From an uncultured Winogradskyella sp. (GTDB lineage: Bacteria; Bacteroidota; Bacteroidia; Flavobacteriales; Flavobacteriaceae), in NCBI RefSeq assembly GCF_947495255.1, contig NZ_CANLYI010000001.1, forward strand, positions 486,044-550,043: a DNA stretch of 64,000 nt. The letters are read 5' to 3'. Under the pieces are notes generated by a model. It was not told where the DNA came from and did no database searches. It was given only the letters and a program-made list of their open reading frames with translations. The position numbers were made by a program, and so were the translations under genes. Numbering within the stretch: the stretch's first letter is position 1; every line of letters begins with the position of its first letter. Positions 42,153 through 52,207 of the stretch are shown piece by piece.

Positions 42153-43313
42153 TTAATGCTCTAACCAAGATTTGTAATAATCTTCATCTGCTATTTTCAT
42201 AGCCTCATCCGTAACCTGTAATGGTTTAAAGGTATCTACCATAACAGCCAATTCGTCTGTTTTCACTTTACCAATACTGCGTTCCATAGCACCTGGATGT
42301 GGACCATGAGGAATACCAGCTGGATGCAGAGAAATATGACCTGCAGCAATATCGTTTCTGCTCATAAAATCACCATCTACATAATACAAGACCTCATCAC
42401 TATCTATATTACTATGATTGTAAGGTGCTGGCACAGCAAGTGGATGATAATCGTATAATCGCGGCACAAAACTGCAAATTACAAAGGCATCGGTTTCAAA
42501 AGTTTGGTGCACAGGTGGTGGCTGATGCACACGTCCTGTTATGGGTTCAAAATCGTGGATTGAAAAGGCATAAGGATAATTATAGCCATCATAACCTACA
42601 ACATCAAAAGGATGCGATGCATAGACCATTTCAAAAATATCACCTTGCTTTTTTATTTTTATTAAAAAGTCACCAGATTCATTATACGTTTCTAATTCTT
42701 GTGGCTGACGCAAATCGCGCTCACAAAATGGTGAATGTTCTAATAGTTGTCCAAAATAATTTCGATAACGTTTTGGCGTGTAAATTGGTCGGTAAGATTC
42801 TACTATAAATAGTCGATTATCCTCTGTATCAAAATCCATCTTGTAAATAACACCTCTTGGCACTAGTAAATAATCTCCGTATTTAAAATCGAGATTACCC
42901 AACATGGTTCTTAATTTGCCTGTGCCTTTATGAATAAAAATCAACTCATCTGCATCTGTATTTTTATAAAAATAATCTCTAGTTGATTCTTTTGGCGCAG
43001 CTAAAATGATATTACAATCGCTGTTGGTCAAAACAATTTTACGACTGTCTAAATAATCGTTTTTTGGCTTTACTTTAAAACCATGCAAACGATACGATTG
43101 CATATTGTTTGCTTTCGCAATTTTAGGTGCAACACTATATTGTTTTTTTATTTCTTTTACTTGTGTTGGTCGTTGTTCGTGGTAACTGTTGGTAGACATA
43201 CCGTCAAAACCAATAGTACCAAACAATTGCTCGTAATAGAAGTCACCGTTTGGTTTTTTAAACTGCGTGTGACGTTTTGGTGGAATTTTCCCTAATTTAT
43301 GATAAAATGGCAT
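42153..43313 (-). CDS. hmgA: Homogentisate 1,2-dioxygenase
   Basis: A 386-residue ring-cleavage enzyme producing maleylacetoacetate from homogentisate. The cupin core is seen in F-I-H-K-G-T-G-K-L-R-T-M, Y-D-Y-H-P-L-A-V-P-A-P-Y-N-H-S-N-I-D-S-D-E-V, and H-P-A-G-I-P-H-G-P-H-P-G-A-M-E, carrying the iron-binding His/Glu residues. Length fits the short bacterial form. With hppD it covers two consecutive steps of tyrosine catabolism; later steps are not in this window. Confidence 0.95.
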   Translation of the reverse strand: MPFYHKLGKIPPKRHTQFKKPNGDFYYEQLFGTIGFDGMSTNSYHEQRPTQVKEIKKQYSVAPKIAKANNMQSYRLHGFKVKPKNDYLDSRKIVLTNSDCNIILAAPKESTRDYFYKNTDADELIFIHKGTGKLRTMLGNLDFKYGDYLLVPRGVIYKMDFDTEDNRLFIVESYRPIYTPKRYRNYFGQLLEHSPFCERDLRQPQELETYNESGDFLIKIKKQGDIFEMVYASHPFDVVGYDGYNYPYAFSIHDFEPITGRVHQPPPVHQTFETDAFVICSFVPRLYDYHPLAVPAPYNHSNIDSDEVLYYVDGDFMSRNDIAAGHISLHPAGIPHGPHPGAMERSIGKVKTDELAVMVDTFKPLQVTDEAMKIADEDYYKSWLEH

Positions 43314-43516
43314 TTATTGAATGGTTTAAAAGTTGAAACGTTTATATACTAATTGTATAAACCCTATTTGCTTTAAAGGTACAAAAAATGCAAGCTATTC
43401 TGGATTCCTTTTGATAAGGAAGTGTAAGTGAAGTTTTATGTCTTGCCAGAATACTTTCATGTTCTACAAATATCGAAAAATTAAGTGAATTCTTGAAATA
43501 AAATAAAAAGGACGTT

Positions 43517-45754
43517 TTAAAACCAAAATCCAAGATTAAAATACCAATAACTCGTGCCTGTTTCTGGCGAGTAAGAATATTTACCTTCTAAAGGTCCAAT
43601 AAATGTTTCTAAAGAATAACCTAAGGCATAACCGGTATAATTTGGTGATGAGATAAACTCACCTGTTTCAAACAGACCATCATCAATATTGGCGAAATTT
43701 GCAGCACCAAGAATATGATGACCTTTATGAAACTCATAATCTAAAGTAAAAGTAGACTTCACAAAACTATCTCCAATAATGGAGATAAAATCATAGCCAT
43801 AAAACGAATAAAAATTATTTATAAAATTGGCACCATAGCCTCCAAATGCAAAATCTAAGGTGGTTGTAGATTTACTTCCTATTTTAAATCCTCCATTTAT
43901 TTCCGTTTTTAAAGCTAACTTATCATTAAAGCTAAACGCATAACCTAAATCGGCCTTAGCAATAGAAAATTCATTAAAATTAGTATTAAAACCAGACCCT
44001 TTTAAATACAAATGAAAGTCACCATTTACATAAAAACCACTTTTGGGAAAATGGGCATTATCATAATCATCGTATATTAAATTACCGTAAACACTAAAAT
44101 AATCTGTGTTTTCAAAAGTTGTCTCATTAGATTGTTCGTTCTCTACAATAGTTTCAGAAGTAATTTTAAATCGCCTATACTCACCTCCAAGTCTTAGAGC
44201 AAAATCTTTCTGAAATATGGTTTGCAGATACAGTTGGTTTGTAAAATCTGAAACTTCTGCTTCTAGCTTGTTTACATCCACTAATAATGATGAACTCTCG
44301 TCTAAAGCCAGAAATGGACTTATGCTTTTATTAAATTGATTATATCGTGATTTGGCTCCTAAACTTATATAGTACCCTTTATCAATAAAATAATCGAAAT
44401 TATACCTTGAATTATCTCCTAAAATGATATCTAAAGAAGCAATATCATTATTAAACAACAACTTCTTTTTTGTTAAATTAGCGAGTATCGCACTTTTATA
44501 GAGTTCATCAAAATGAATCCCTAATCTTAAGAAGGTTGACGTTTCGGACTCAGTCACTTTTCCTGTAAGATTAAATTCAGACTCATTTTCTGTAGGTGTT
44601 AAATGGTATCTAAACGTATCAAAATTATTTGTAGCAATAAGGCTGTTTATGCCTTGCTTAAAGTCTGCATAACTTATCCTCTCACTTCCTTTTAATTTTA
44701 GTTTCCCTATTAAATAAGATCGCGTGTAGCGCTCATTTCCCTCTAAACTAACATGATTTATAGTTAAACTATCTAAAACTTTAACCTGTACATGCTCTTT
44801 AGTTTTTAATTGCTGTTTTTTTACCTGTTGCAACTTTAACAATTGTACTCTTGCTGCGGCTTCTCCATTACTAATAATATCCTCACCTTCATCGAATGAA
44901 ATTACAGAGTAATTAGTAATGTCTGGTTTAACGTAAACATCTGCTAATTTTGTTTTAGTTTTCATGGCGTTAATAGTCCTGAAATTACTAATTTGAAAAA
45001 GAATATCTGGTGCTGATTTTAGTAATTTTCGGTCTTTTAAACCATCTTGAACATCAACACCAATAATTAAATCCATGCCTTTAGCACGCAATTCTTCAAC
45101 CGGAAAATTATTTGTAACACCACCATCTACAAGTATTTTATCTCCAATCACTACAGGCTGAAACAAGGATGGCAAAGCTGCACTTGCAGAAACTGCCTCT
45201 GCTAATTTACCTTTTTCAAGAAGTAATGATTCTCCTGTCTCTATATCTGTCGCTATACAAAAAAAAGGAATCGGTAATTTGCTAAAATCTTCTATATCAT
45301 CTACAGGAAGCATAAGATGATATAATAAATTATAAACATTCTGCCCACGCGATAATGCAGAAGGCAAAGTGACTCTAAAATTATCAAAAGGTAATGTTAC
45401 GGCATACTTTTCCGCATTTTCACGTTCGTAAAAGGATTTAGAACCTCTGGGAAATGCATCATTAATTAACTCGTCAAAATTCTGAGCCTCAAACATTATT
45501 TCTAGTTCCTTACCAGAATACCCTGAAGCATATAGCGACCCAATTATCGCTCCCATACTTGTACCAGCAATGTAATCTACTTTTATACCTAAGCTGTCAA
45601 TTACTTTTAAAACACCAATATGAGCAAAGCCTTTAGCGCCTCCTCCACTTAGTACCAAACCTACTTTAGGTTCTTTTTTCACTATAGTATCTTGAGCCTT
45701 TAAGGGCAAAAAAGCTATAAAAAATAAGAATATTATGAGATGTTTTATGTTCAT
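43517..45754 (-). CDS. Patatin-like phospholipase with C-terminal outer-membrane barrel
   Basis: A 745-residue protein: signal peptide (ends L-K-A-Q), a patatin domain with the oxyanion loop S-G-G-G-A-K-G (36-42), nucleophile elbow G-T-S-M-G (Ser66) and D-G-G near residue 210, then POTRA-like sequence (about 330-400) and a BamA-type barrel ending in F-W-F. This is the PlpD/type Vd-like layout, in which the lipase domain is moved to the periplasm or surface by the barrel. Substrates are unknown. It follows uvrC after 54 bases. Confidence 0.93.
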   Translation of the reverse strand: MNIKHLIIFLFFIAFLPLKAQDTIVKKEPKVGLVLSGGGAKGFAHIGVLKVIDSLGIKVDYIAGTSMGAIIGSLYASGYSGKELEIMFEAQNFDELINDAFPRGSKSFYERENAEKYAVTLPFDNFRVTLPSALSRGQNVYNLLYHLMLPVDDIEDFSKLPIPFFCIATDIETGESLLLEKGKLAEAVSASAALPSLFQPVVIGDKILVDGGVTNNFPVEELRAKGMDLIIGVDVQDGLKDRKLLKSAPDILFQISNFRTINAMKTKTKLADVYVKPDITNYSVISFDEGEDIISNGEAAARVQLLKLQQVKKQQLKTKEHVQVKVLDSLTINHVSLEGNERYTRSYLIGKLKLKGSERISYADFKQGINSLIATNNFDTFRYHLTPTENESEFNLTGKVTESETSTFLRLGIHFDELYKSAILANLTKKKLLFNNDIASLDIILGDNSRYNFDYFIDKGYYISLGAKSRYNQFNKSISPFLALDESSSLLVDVNKLEAEVSDFTNQLYLQTIFQKDFALRLGGEYRRFKITSETIVENEQSNETTFENTDYFSVYGNLIYDDYDNAHFPKSGFYVNGDFHLYLKGSGFNTNFNEFSIAKADLGYAFSFNDKLALKTEINGGFKIGSKSTTTLDFAFGGYGANFINNFYSFYGYDFISIIGDSFVKSTFTLDYEFHKGHHILGAANFANIDDGLFETGEFISSPNYTGYALGYSLETFIGPLEGKYSYSPETGTSYWYFNLGFWF

Positions 45755-45808
45755 TAGTTATAACCGATGGGTTGTATTTTTAATTGCAGCGTATTAACTA
45801 ACTACAAT

Positions 45809-47602
45809 TTATTCTTTGTGATAATAATTATAAACTTTACTCGCTCTAGAAACTCCTACTACTGCTTCAAGCTCATCTAACTTAGCATTAGCAATTCGTT
45901 TTACGGTTTTAAATTGTTTCATTAAATCTACAATGGTTTGCTCTCCAACACCAGAAATATTTTCTAACTCTGTTGTTAATGCACCTTTGCTTCTTCTATT
46001 TCTATGATGCTCTATTCCAAAACGATGCGCTTCATTTCTTAATTGTTGTATTATTTTTAAGGTTTCACTTTTCTTGTCTAAATACAACGGAATTGGATCA
46101 TCTGGATAAAACAACTCTTCTAATCGTTTTGCTATACCAATGATAGCGATTTTTTGGCGTAATCCTAAGACATCTAAGCTTTTTAACGCTGAAGATAATT
46201 GCCCTTTTCCACCATCAATGATAATAAGTTGAGGCAATGGTTGCTCTTCTTCAACCAAACGTTTGTAACGTCTGTAAACCACTTCTTCCATCGATGCAAA
46301 ATCATCTGGACCTACAACAGTTTTTATATTGAAATTTCTATAATCCTTTTTACTTGGCTTTCCATTTTTAAAAACCACACATGCAGCAACCGGATTTGTT
46401 CCTTGAATATTAGAATTATCAAAACACTCAATATGTCTTGGCTCTTCAGATAAACGTAAATCGGCTTTCATTTGTGCCATAATTCTATTAGCATGTCTGT
46501 CTGGATCTACAAGTTTTACCTGTTTAAATTTATCCATTCTGAAATACTTAGCATTTCTGATTGATAAATCTAGAATACTTTTTTTATCACCAAGTTTGGG
46601 TACTGTGATTTTTAAATCATTTCCTAAATTGACTTTAAAAGGCACGTAAATTTCTTTTGAGTTTGAATTAAAACGTTGCCTAATCTCTGTAATTGCTAAT
46701 TCTAATAAATCTGAATCTGATTCTTGTAATTTCTTTTTTAATTCTAAAGTATGTGACCTAATAATTGAACCATAACTTAATTGCAAAAAATTTACATAAG
46801 CATAAGTCTCATCACTGACAATAGAAAACACATCTACATTACTAATCTTAGGATTTACAATGGTTGACTTAGCTTGGTAGTTTTCTAAAACCTCAAGTTT
46901 TTCTTTTATTTTCTGAGCATCTTCAAACTGCATAGCTTCTGCATGTTGACGCATCTGAATTTTAAATTGCTGTAAAGAATCTTTAAAATTACCTTTTAAA
47001 ATTTCTCTAATCGCAATAATATTTGCTTGATATTCTTCTTCAGTTTCATAACCTTCACAAGCACCCAAACAATTACCTAAGTGATATTCTAAGCAGACTT
47101 TATACTTTCCGGATTCAATTTTAGATTCCGATAAATCATAATTACAAGTTCTTAATTGGTATAAGCCTTTTATTAAACCCAAAAGCGTTTTTACGGTTTT
47201 CATACTTGTATAAGGTCCAAAATATTCTGAACCGTCTTTAATAACGCGTCTTGTTGGGAATACTCTAGGAAAACGTTCCTTTTTAATACATATCCAAGGA
47301 TAAGATTTATCATCTTTTAATAAAACATTATACTTAGGCTTATACTTTTTAATTAGGTTGTTCTCTAGTAATAAAGCATCGTTTTCAGTTTCTACAACGA
47401 TGTGTTTTACTGAAGCAATATTTTTAACTAAAACACGTGTTTTACCATAATCGTGATGCTTGTTAAAGTAACTGCTTACACGCTTTTTTATATCTTTAGC
47501 TTTACCAACATAGATTAAACGCTCATCTACATCAAAATATTGATACACACCAGGATGATGTGGTAAGGTTTTTATTTGGATATCTAAGGTCGATTCTGGC
47601 AT
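45809..47602 (-). CDS. uvrC: Excinuclease ABC subunit C
   Basis: A 597-residue nucleotide-excision repair nuclease. It has the GIY-YIG domain (G-V-Y-Q-Y-F...L-I-Y-V-G-K-A-K), a UvrB-binding UVR motif near residue 215 (M-Q-F-E-D-A-Q-K-I-K-E-K), the second nuclease domain with E-C-F-D-N-S-N-I-Q-G-T, and C-terminal helix-hairpin-helix motifs (I-S-G-V-G-E-Q-T-I-V-D-L). It is divergent from the rimB-like gene. Confidence 0.97.
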   Translation of the reverse strand: MPESTLDIQIKTLPHHPGVYQYFDVDERLIYVGKAKDIKKRVSSYFNKHHDYGKTRVLVKNIASVKHIVVETENDALLLENNLIKKYKPKYNVLLKDDKSYPWICIKKERFPRVFPTRRVIKDGSEYFGPYTSMKTVKTLLGLIKGLYQLRTCNYDLSESKIESGKYKVCLEYHLGNCLGACEGYETEEEYQANIIAIREILKGNFKDSLQQFKIQMRQHAEAMQFEDAQKIKEKLEVLENYQAKSTIVNPKISNVDVFSIVSDETYAYVNFLQLSYGSIIRSHTLELKKKLQESDSDLLELAITEIRQRFNSNSKEIYVPFKVNLGNDLKITVPKLGDKKSILDLSIRNAKYFRMDKFKQVKLVDPDRHANRIMAQMKADLRLSEEPRHIECFDNSNIQGTNPVAACVVFKNGKPSKKDYRNFNIKTVVGPDDFASMEEVVYRRYKRLVEEEQPLPQLIIIDGGKGQLSSALKSLDVLGLRQKIAIIGIAKRLEELFYPDDPIPLYLDKKSETLKIIQQLRNEAHRFGIEHHRNRRSKGALTTELENISGVGEQTIVDLMKQFKTVKRIANAKLDELEAVVGVSRASKVYNYYHKE

Positions 47603-47690
47603 ATAACCAAAGGTAAATAAAAGTTATAAATTTAAAGTTACAAGTACTTAAAGTTATCATATATTGCGCCTCTTTTTATATATTCAGCTT

Positions 47691-48119
47691 ATGACAAAAA
47701 AAGTTTTGGGACGTGTAGATAAAGTCGATTTTCCCGAATTAAAACTAAACAACATCGATGTTAAAATAGACACAGGAGCTTACACTTCTGCTATTCATTG
47801 CTCTAAAATTAGAGAACAAGACGGTAAACTCTATTGTATTTTTGAAAGCAAAGGGCATCCTAACTTTAAAAGTGAAGAAGTGGTTTTTAATACATACACT
47901 TATACAGATGTAAAAAGTAGTAATGGACATAAAGAAAACCGTTATAAAATTAAAACAACCGTTGTATTCTTTGGAAAAAGTTATAAGATTAACTTAACTT
48001 TAAGCACTAGAGAAGACATGAGATTCCCAGTATTAATAGGTCGCCAATTTTTGAAAAACAAATTTTTGGTTGATGTGGATTTAGATAACCAATCCTTTAA
48101 ACAACCCATAGTTAAATGA
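47691..48119 (+). CDS. RimB-like retropepsin-fold protease (ATP-dependent zinc protease family)
   Basis: A 142-residue aspartic-protease-like protein. The active-site strand [13 protein letters not shown] (about residues 20-32) has the D-T-G-A motif, and [12 protein letters not shown] fits the second part of the retropepsin fold. In Pseudomonas the homologue RimB works with RimK on glutamate tails of ribosomal protein S6. Here its stop overlaps rimK by 4 bases (ATGA). The ATG at 47691 was chosen because the nine extra upstream codons are unlike the family. Confidence 0.85.
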   Translation: MTKKVLGRVDKVDFPELKLNNIDVKIDTGAYTSAIHCSKIREQDGKLYCIFESKGHPNFKSEEVVFNTYTYTDVKSSNGHKENRYKIKTTVVFFGKSYKINLTLSTREDMRFPVLIGRQFLKNKFLVDVDLDNQSFKQPIVK

Positions 48120-48991
48120 ACATAGTAATTCTTTCGAGAAACCCAGACCTTTATTCAACAAGACGACTCGTTGAAGAAGCAGAAAGCAGAAATCATTCTG
48201 TAGAAATTATTGATCCGCTAAAATGCGATATAATAATAGAAAAAGAAAAACCTTCTATTTATTATAGAGACCGTTATTTAGATTATGTAGATGCAATTAT
48301 TCCTAGAATTGGTTCTTCGGTTACTTTTTATGGCTGTGCAGTTGTGCGTCAATTTGAAGAAATGGGTGTTTTTACTATCGCTTCTTCTGAAGCCATTTTA
48401 AGATCAAGAGATAAACTAAAGAGTTTACAACGTTTAAGCAAAGCAGGAATTGGAATGCCAAAAACAGTATTCACCAACTACTCTCGCGATGTAGAAGAAG
48501 TTATTGAGCACGTTGGTGGTACACCTGTAATAATAAAATTACTAGAAGGCACACAAGGTCTTGGTGTAGTTTTGGCTGAAAGTAAAAACGCAGCAGAATC
48601 CGTTTTAGAAGCCTTTAATGGTTTGCAAGCTAGAGTAATTGTGCAAGAATTTATAAAAGAAGCCAAAGGTGCGGATTTAAGAGCATTAGTGGTAGATGGC
48701 CAAGTGGTTGGTGCCATGAAACGCCAAGGTAAAGAAGGTGAATTTAGATCTAATTTACACAGAGGTGGTTCTGCTAATATTATAAAATTAGATGCAGATG
48801 AGCTAAAGCTTGCTATGAATGCGGCTAAAGTATTAAAACTACCCGTTTGTGGAGTAGACATGCTACAATCTGCACGTGGTCCATTATTATTAGAAGTTAA
48901 TTCTACACCAGGACTTGAAGGTATTGAAGGTGCAACGCACAAAAATATTGCAAAAGCAATAATTACTTTTATTGAGCGTAGTAAAAAATAA
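48116..48991 (+). CDS. rimK: RimK-family ATP-grasp glutamate ligase
   Basis: A 291-residue ATP-grasp ligase: N-terminal [21 protein letters not shown]-binding [28 protein letters not shown], and metal-binding [14 protein letters not shown] near the C terminus. RimK adds glutamates to the C terminus of ribosomal protein S6, or to other acceptors in relatives. It sits between rimB-like and aspartoacylase-like genes. Confidence 0.95.
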   Translation: MNIVILSRNPDLYSTRRLVEEAESRNHSVEIIDPLKCDIIIEKEKPSIYYRDRYLDYVDAIIPRIGSSVTFYGCAVVRQFEEMGVFTIASSEAILRSRDKLKSLQRLSKAGIGMPKTVFTNYSRDVEEVIEHVGGTPVIIKLLEGTQGLGVVLAESKNAAESVLEAFNGLQARVIVQEFIKEAKGADLRALVVDGQVVGAMKRQGKEGEFRSNLHRGGSANIIKLDADELKLAMNAAKVLKLPVCGVDMLQSARGPLLLEVNSTPGLEGIEGATHKNIAKAIITFIERSKK

Positions 48992-49016
48992 AATCAATTT
49001 TACACCAGTATTTACC

Positions 49017-49982
49017 ATGAGTGAAAAAGACATACTGCATATATTAGGTAAGGAAGTAGCGTTAGGAGAAAGTGCCCAAGTAAATTTTAATGTCGCAAAA
49101 CTACATACACAGAACACTATTGATGTTCCGGTTATAATAGAACGCTCTAAAAAACCTGGACCAACAGTATTAATAACAGCTGGTATTCATGGTGATGAAG
49201 TTAATGGTGTTGAGATTGTAAGACAAATAATCTCAAAAGGAATAAATAAACCAAAAAGAGGAACTATTATCTGTGTTCCGGTTATTAATGTGTTTGGTTT
49301 TTTAAACATGAATCGTGAGTTTCCTGATGGTCGCGATTTAAATCGTGTGTTTCCGGGTATAAAAGGTGGTTCATTAGCTAGTAGAGTTGCTTTTAAATTG
49401 GTTACTGAAATTTTGCCTCATGCAGACTTGGTTTTAGATTTTCACACAGGTGGTGCGGATCGCTTTAATGCAGCACAAATACGAATTATTAAAAATGAAA
49501 AAACATTAGATAAGTTAGCAAATGTTTTTGGAGCTCCATTTGTATTCTACTCTAAAAACCTGAATAAATCTTTTAGAAATACCTGCCATAAACTAGGGAT
49601 TCCTATTCTATTATTTGAAGGTGGAAAATCATTTAATATAGATAATACCATTACCAACACAGCTGTCAACGGTATTAAACGCGTTTTGAACCATCTCGAA
49701 ATGCTTAATAGAAAATTTAAAGTCTCGCAACCCAAACAAGATTGTATTCATTTACTAGATAGTAAATGGGTTAGAGCTAAATATTCTGGCATGTTTAAAG
49801 CTACAATTAGCATAAACTCTAAAGTTAAAAAAGGTGATGATTTAGGAAACATTACAGATCCATATGGTAGTTTTAATCATTTTGTAAAAGCACCAAATGA
49901 CGGTTATATTATTAATATTAATGAATCACCAATAATTTACCAAGGTGATGCCATTTTTCATATCTCTACAAAAGAAAAATAG
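49017..49982 (+). CDS. Succinylglutamate desuccinylase/aspartoacylase family protein
   Basis: A 321-residue zinc amidohydrolase of the M14-like AstE/AspA family: T-A-G-I-H-G-D-E-V-N-G-V-E-I (zinc His and Glu), N-R-E-F-P-D-G-R-D-L-N-R, and L-V-L-D-F-H-T-G-G-A-D with the third zinc His. These enzymes remove acyl groups from amino acids such as acyl-glutamate or acyl-aspartate; the substrate here is unknown. The ATG at 49017 is preferred to a TTG at 48972. It shares one base with the next gene's GTG start. Confidence 0.92.
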   Translation: MSEKDILHILGKEVALGESAQVNFNVAKLHTQNTIDVPVIIERSKKPGPTVLITAGIHGDEVNGVEIVRQIISKGINKPKRGTIICVPVINVFGFLNMNREFPDGRDLNRVFPGIKGGSLASRVAFKLVTEILPHADLVLDFHTGGADRFNAAQIRIIKNEKTLDKLANVFGAPFVFYSKNLNKSFRNTCHKLGIPILLFEGGKSFNIDNTITNTAVNGIKRVLNHLEMLNRKFKVSQPKQDCIHLLDSKWVRAKYSGMFKATISINSKVKKGDDLGNITDPYGSFNHFVKAPNDGYIININESPIIYQGDAIFHISTKEK

Positions 49983-50545
49983 TGACAAAAGCAGAACTAA
50001 GAAAGAAGTACAAAGCCTTAAGACAATCGCTTACTGAAACTCAAGTTAATGATTACAGTATAGCAATTGCCAACCAGTTGTTATCACTTGATATTTGGAA
50101 CAAAAACTTTTATCATATTTTCTTAACGATTGAAGAACAAAAAGAAATCAATACCGATTTTATCCTCAACATATTAGCAGGAAAAGATAAACACATCGTT
50201 ATTTCTAAAAGTAACTTTGAAGATTACAGCATGTCACACTTTCTTCTTACTGATAGCACAACAATTAAAAAGAACAACTACAACATACCAGAACCTGTTG
50301 ATGGTATAGAAATTCAATCTTCTCAATTAGAAGTCGTTTTTATTCCACTCTTAGCTTTTGACAGCAAAGGCAATCGAATTGGTTATGGAAAAGGATTCTA
50401 CGATCGCTTTTTAGAGCATTGTAAAACTGAAACAGTAAAAATAGGATTATCCCTTTTTGAAGCTGAAGTCGAAATTTCTGACTTTTCAGAAAATGATATA
50501 AAACTAGACTATTGTGTTATTCCTGATAAAATTTATCATTTTTAA
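49982..50545 (+). CDS. 5-formyltetrahydrofolate cyclo-ligase
   Basis: A 187-residue enzyme returning 5-formyl-THF to the active folate pool with ATP. Family motifs are K-A-E-L-R-K-K-Y-K-A-L-R-Q near the start and V-F-I-P-L-L-A-F-D-S-K-G-N-R-I-G-Y-G-K-G-F-Y-D-R-F-L (about residues 117-141). It starts at GTG (49982), sharing its G with the stop codon of the aspartoacylase-like gene; it is thus likely the fourth gene of the rimB-rimK operon. Confidence 0.95.
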   Translation: MTKAELRKKYKALRQSLTETQVNDYSIAIANQLLSLDIWNKNFYHIFLTIEEQKEINTDFILNILAGKDKHIVISKSNFEDYSMSHFLLTDSTTIKKNNYNIPEPVDGIEIQSSQLEVVFIPLLAFDSKGNRIGYGKGFYDRFLEHCKTETVKIGLSLFEAEVEISDFSENDIKLDYCVIPDKIYHF

Positions 50546-50660
50546 AGAAATTTAACTACCGTTGAAGTGCTCAATATTTAGATAAAGTGTAATTTTTTTA
50601 TATCTTGCAACCTCAAGTATTCATATTTACCCCAAAATCTGAGTTGTAACTTACAATAGC

Positions 50661-51788
50661 ATGACGGAAACGAACCCTAAACCTCATATTCTTCCCAATG
50701 AAAAATTAGAGGAAGACAATTTTTATTACCGCGAATCAGCCCTTATGACTTCAACAGGAAGCTGGTATATCGATTTTGAAAACAAAAAGAGTTACTGGGA
50801 CGATATCACTAGAACGATTTTAGAATATCCTTTAGATTTTGTTCCATCATTAAAGATGGGCATGTCTTTATATGCAGAAGAACACCATGCATTTATTGCA
50901 AATACATTTTTTGAGTGTGCCTTATCTGGTATCCCTTTTGACACAGAAATACTAATGCTTACAGCCAATAAACGCAAGTTTTGGGCAAGAGCCATTGGTA
51001 AACCCATTTATAATGATGCTAAAAAAATCATTGGTGTACGTGGTATTTTTCAAGATATAGATGATAATATACAAAAGGAAATTAATTTAGAAAAAGCTTC
51101 GGGTATTGTAGCCTCTCAAAACAATAGATTATTCAATTTTGCACATATTGTTTCACATAACTTAAGATCTCATTCTAGCAATTTAACTTTAATTGTTCAG
51201 CTTATAAACGATTTGGATACTGTAGAAGAAAAATTAGAATTACTAGATAACATTACCCATGTATCAGAAAGCCTAAATACAACCATAGAGCATTTAAATG
51301 AGGTGGTTTCAATACAAACTAGCTCTAACCAACTTAAGGAGCAAGTAAGCTTTAATAACACTTTAGACCAAGTTACCACCTCTATAAACCAAATAATTTT
51401 AAATAATAACGTTACTATAAATTCAGATTTTAGCAGAGCTGAATTTATTGAGTATATTCCTGCATATTTAGATAGTATTTTTTTAAATTTACTTACTAAT
51501 GCTATTAAATATAAGCACAAGGACAGAGATCCTGTAATTAATATCAGCACCTCACTAGACTATACCAACAAAGATCGGATTGTTTTAAAAATCTCTGATA
51601 ATGGTTCTGGAATTGATATGGATAAATTTGGAGATAAAGTTTTTGGTATGTACAAAACATTTCACTATAATGCAGACGCAAGAGGTATTGGTTTGTTTAT
51701 TACCAAAAATCAAATTGAATCTTTAAATGGCGAAATACAAGTAAAAAGTGATCTTAGCAGTGGGACAACTTTTACGATAAAATTCTAA
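50661..51788 (+). CDS. Soluble PAS histidine kinase
   Basis: A 375-residue kinase without membrane helices. A PAS-like sensor (about residues 25-140; G-S-W-Y-I-D-F-E...G-V-R-G-I-F-Q-D-I-D) precedes an unusual acceptor region F-A-H-I-V-S-H-N-L-R-S-H-S-S-N-L and an ATPase domain with L-L-T-N-A-I-K-Y, D-N-G-S-G-I-D and G-I-G-L-F-I-T-K. The response regulator gene follows after 5 bases, so they form a pair. The signal and output are unknown. Confidence 0.92.
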   Translation: MTETNPKPHILPNEKLEEDNFYYRESALMTSTGSWYIDFENKKSYWDDITRTILEYPLDFVPSLKMGMSLYAEEHHAFIANTFFECALSGIPFDTEILMLTANKRKFWARAIGKPIYNDAKKIIGVRGIFQDIDDNIQKEINLEKASGIVASQNNRLFNFAHIVSHNLRSHSSNLTLIVQLINDLDTVEEKLELLDNITHVSESLNTTIEHLNEVVSIQTSSNQLKEQVSFNNTLDQVTTSINQIILNNNVTINSDFSRAEFIEYIPAYLDSIFLNLLTNAIKYKHKDRDPVINISTSLDYTNKDRIVLKISDNGSGIDMDKFGDKVFGMYKTFHYNADARGIGLFITKNQIESLNGEIQVKSDLSSGTTFTIKF

Positions 51789-51793
51789 TAGAA

Positions 51794-52204
51794 ATGAAGA
51801 ACAAAATAAAGCTTGCCTGTATCATAGATGATGATAAAATATATGTTAACTTGGTGAGAAAAATTATAGAAACTAAAAAACTCTGTGATCATCTTCTCAT
51901 ATTTAAAGACGGTAAAGAAGGTATAGATTATTTTGAAACACTATTACAAAACTTTGAGAAAGAACATCTTCCAGAAGTAATTCTACTAGATCTTAATATG
52001 CCTGTAATGGATGGTTGGGAGTTTCTAGAGCGTTTTACAAAAATTAAGAATAAATTTAATAACCCAATAACGCTTTACGTGGTAAGCTCTTCTATAAACT
52101 CTATAGATATTGAAAAGGCTAAATCATTATCTTCTGTACAAAACTACCTTATTAAACCCGTTAAAATTGATGAGTTAGAAGCTGTATTTAATAAAACAGC
52201 TTAA
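51794..52204 (+). CDS. Stand-alone response regulator receiver protein
   Basis: A 136-residue receiver domain without output domain: acidic pocket I-D-D-D (12-14), phospho-acceptor D66 in L-L-D-L-N-M-P-V-M-D-G-W-E-F, switch Ser in V-V-S-S-S, and Lys in L-I-K-P-V. It most resembles the Rcp1-type group. It likely receives phosphate from the kinase just upstream and passes it on or acts by binding. Converges with lspA, 3 bases apart. Confidence 0.94.
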   Translation: MKNKIKLACIIDDDKIYVNLVRKIIETKKLCDHLLIFKDGKEGIDYFETLLQNFEKEHLPEVILLDLNMPVMDGWEFLERFTKIKNKFNNPITLYVVSSSINSIDIEKAKSLSSVQNYLIKPVKIDELEAVFNKTA

Positions 52205-52207
52205 GAG

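Noticed and set aside
43398..43450. A possible repeat around TTCTGGATTCC and CCAGAA
   Set aside because: Only short, interrupted complementarity and no clear match to the other units, so not reported as a feature.
43342..43533. A 63-codon minus-strand frame after the patatin gene
   Set aside because: It overlaps the end of the patatin gene, has no recognisable motif, and covers sequence that looks like a decayed palindromic repeat.
48478..48942. A 154-codon minus-strand frame inside rimK
   Set aside because: It is fully antisense to a clear ATP-grasp gene and its Ser/Pro/Thr-rich product is typical of a reverse-frame shadow.
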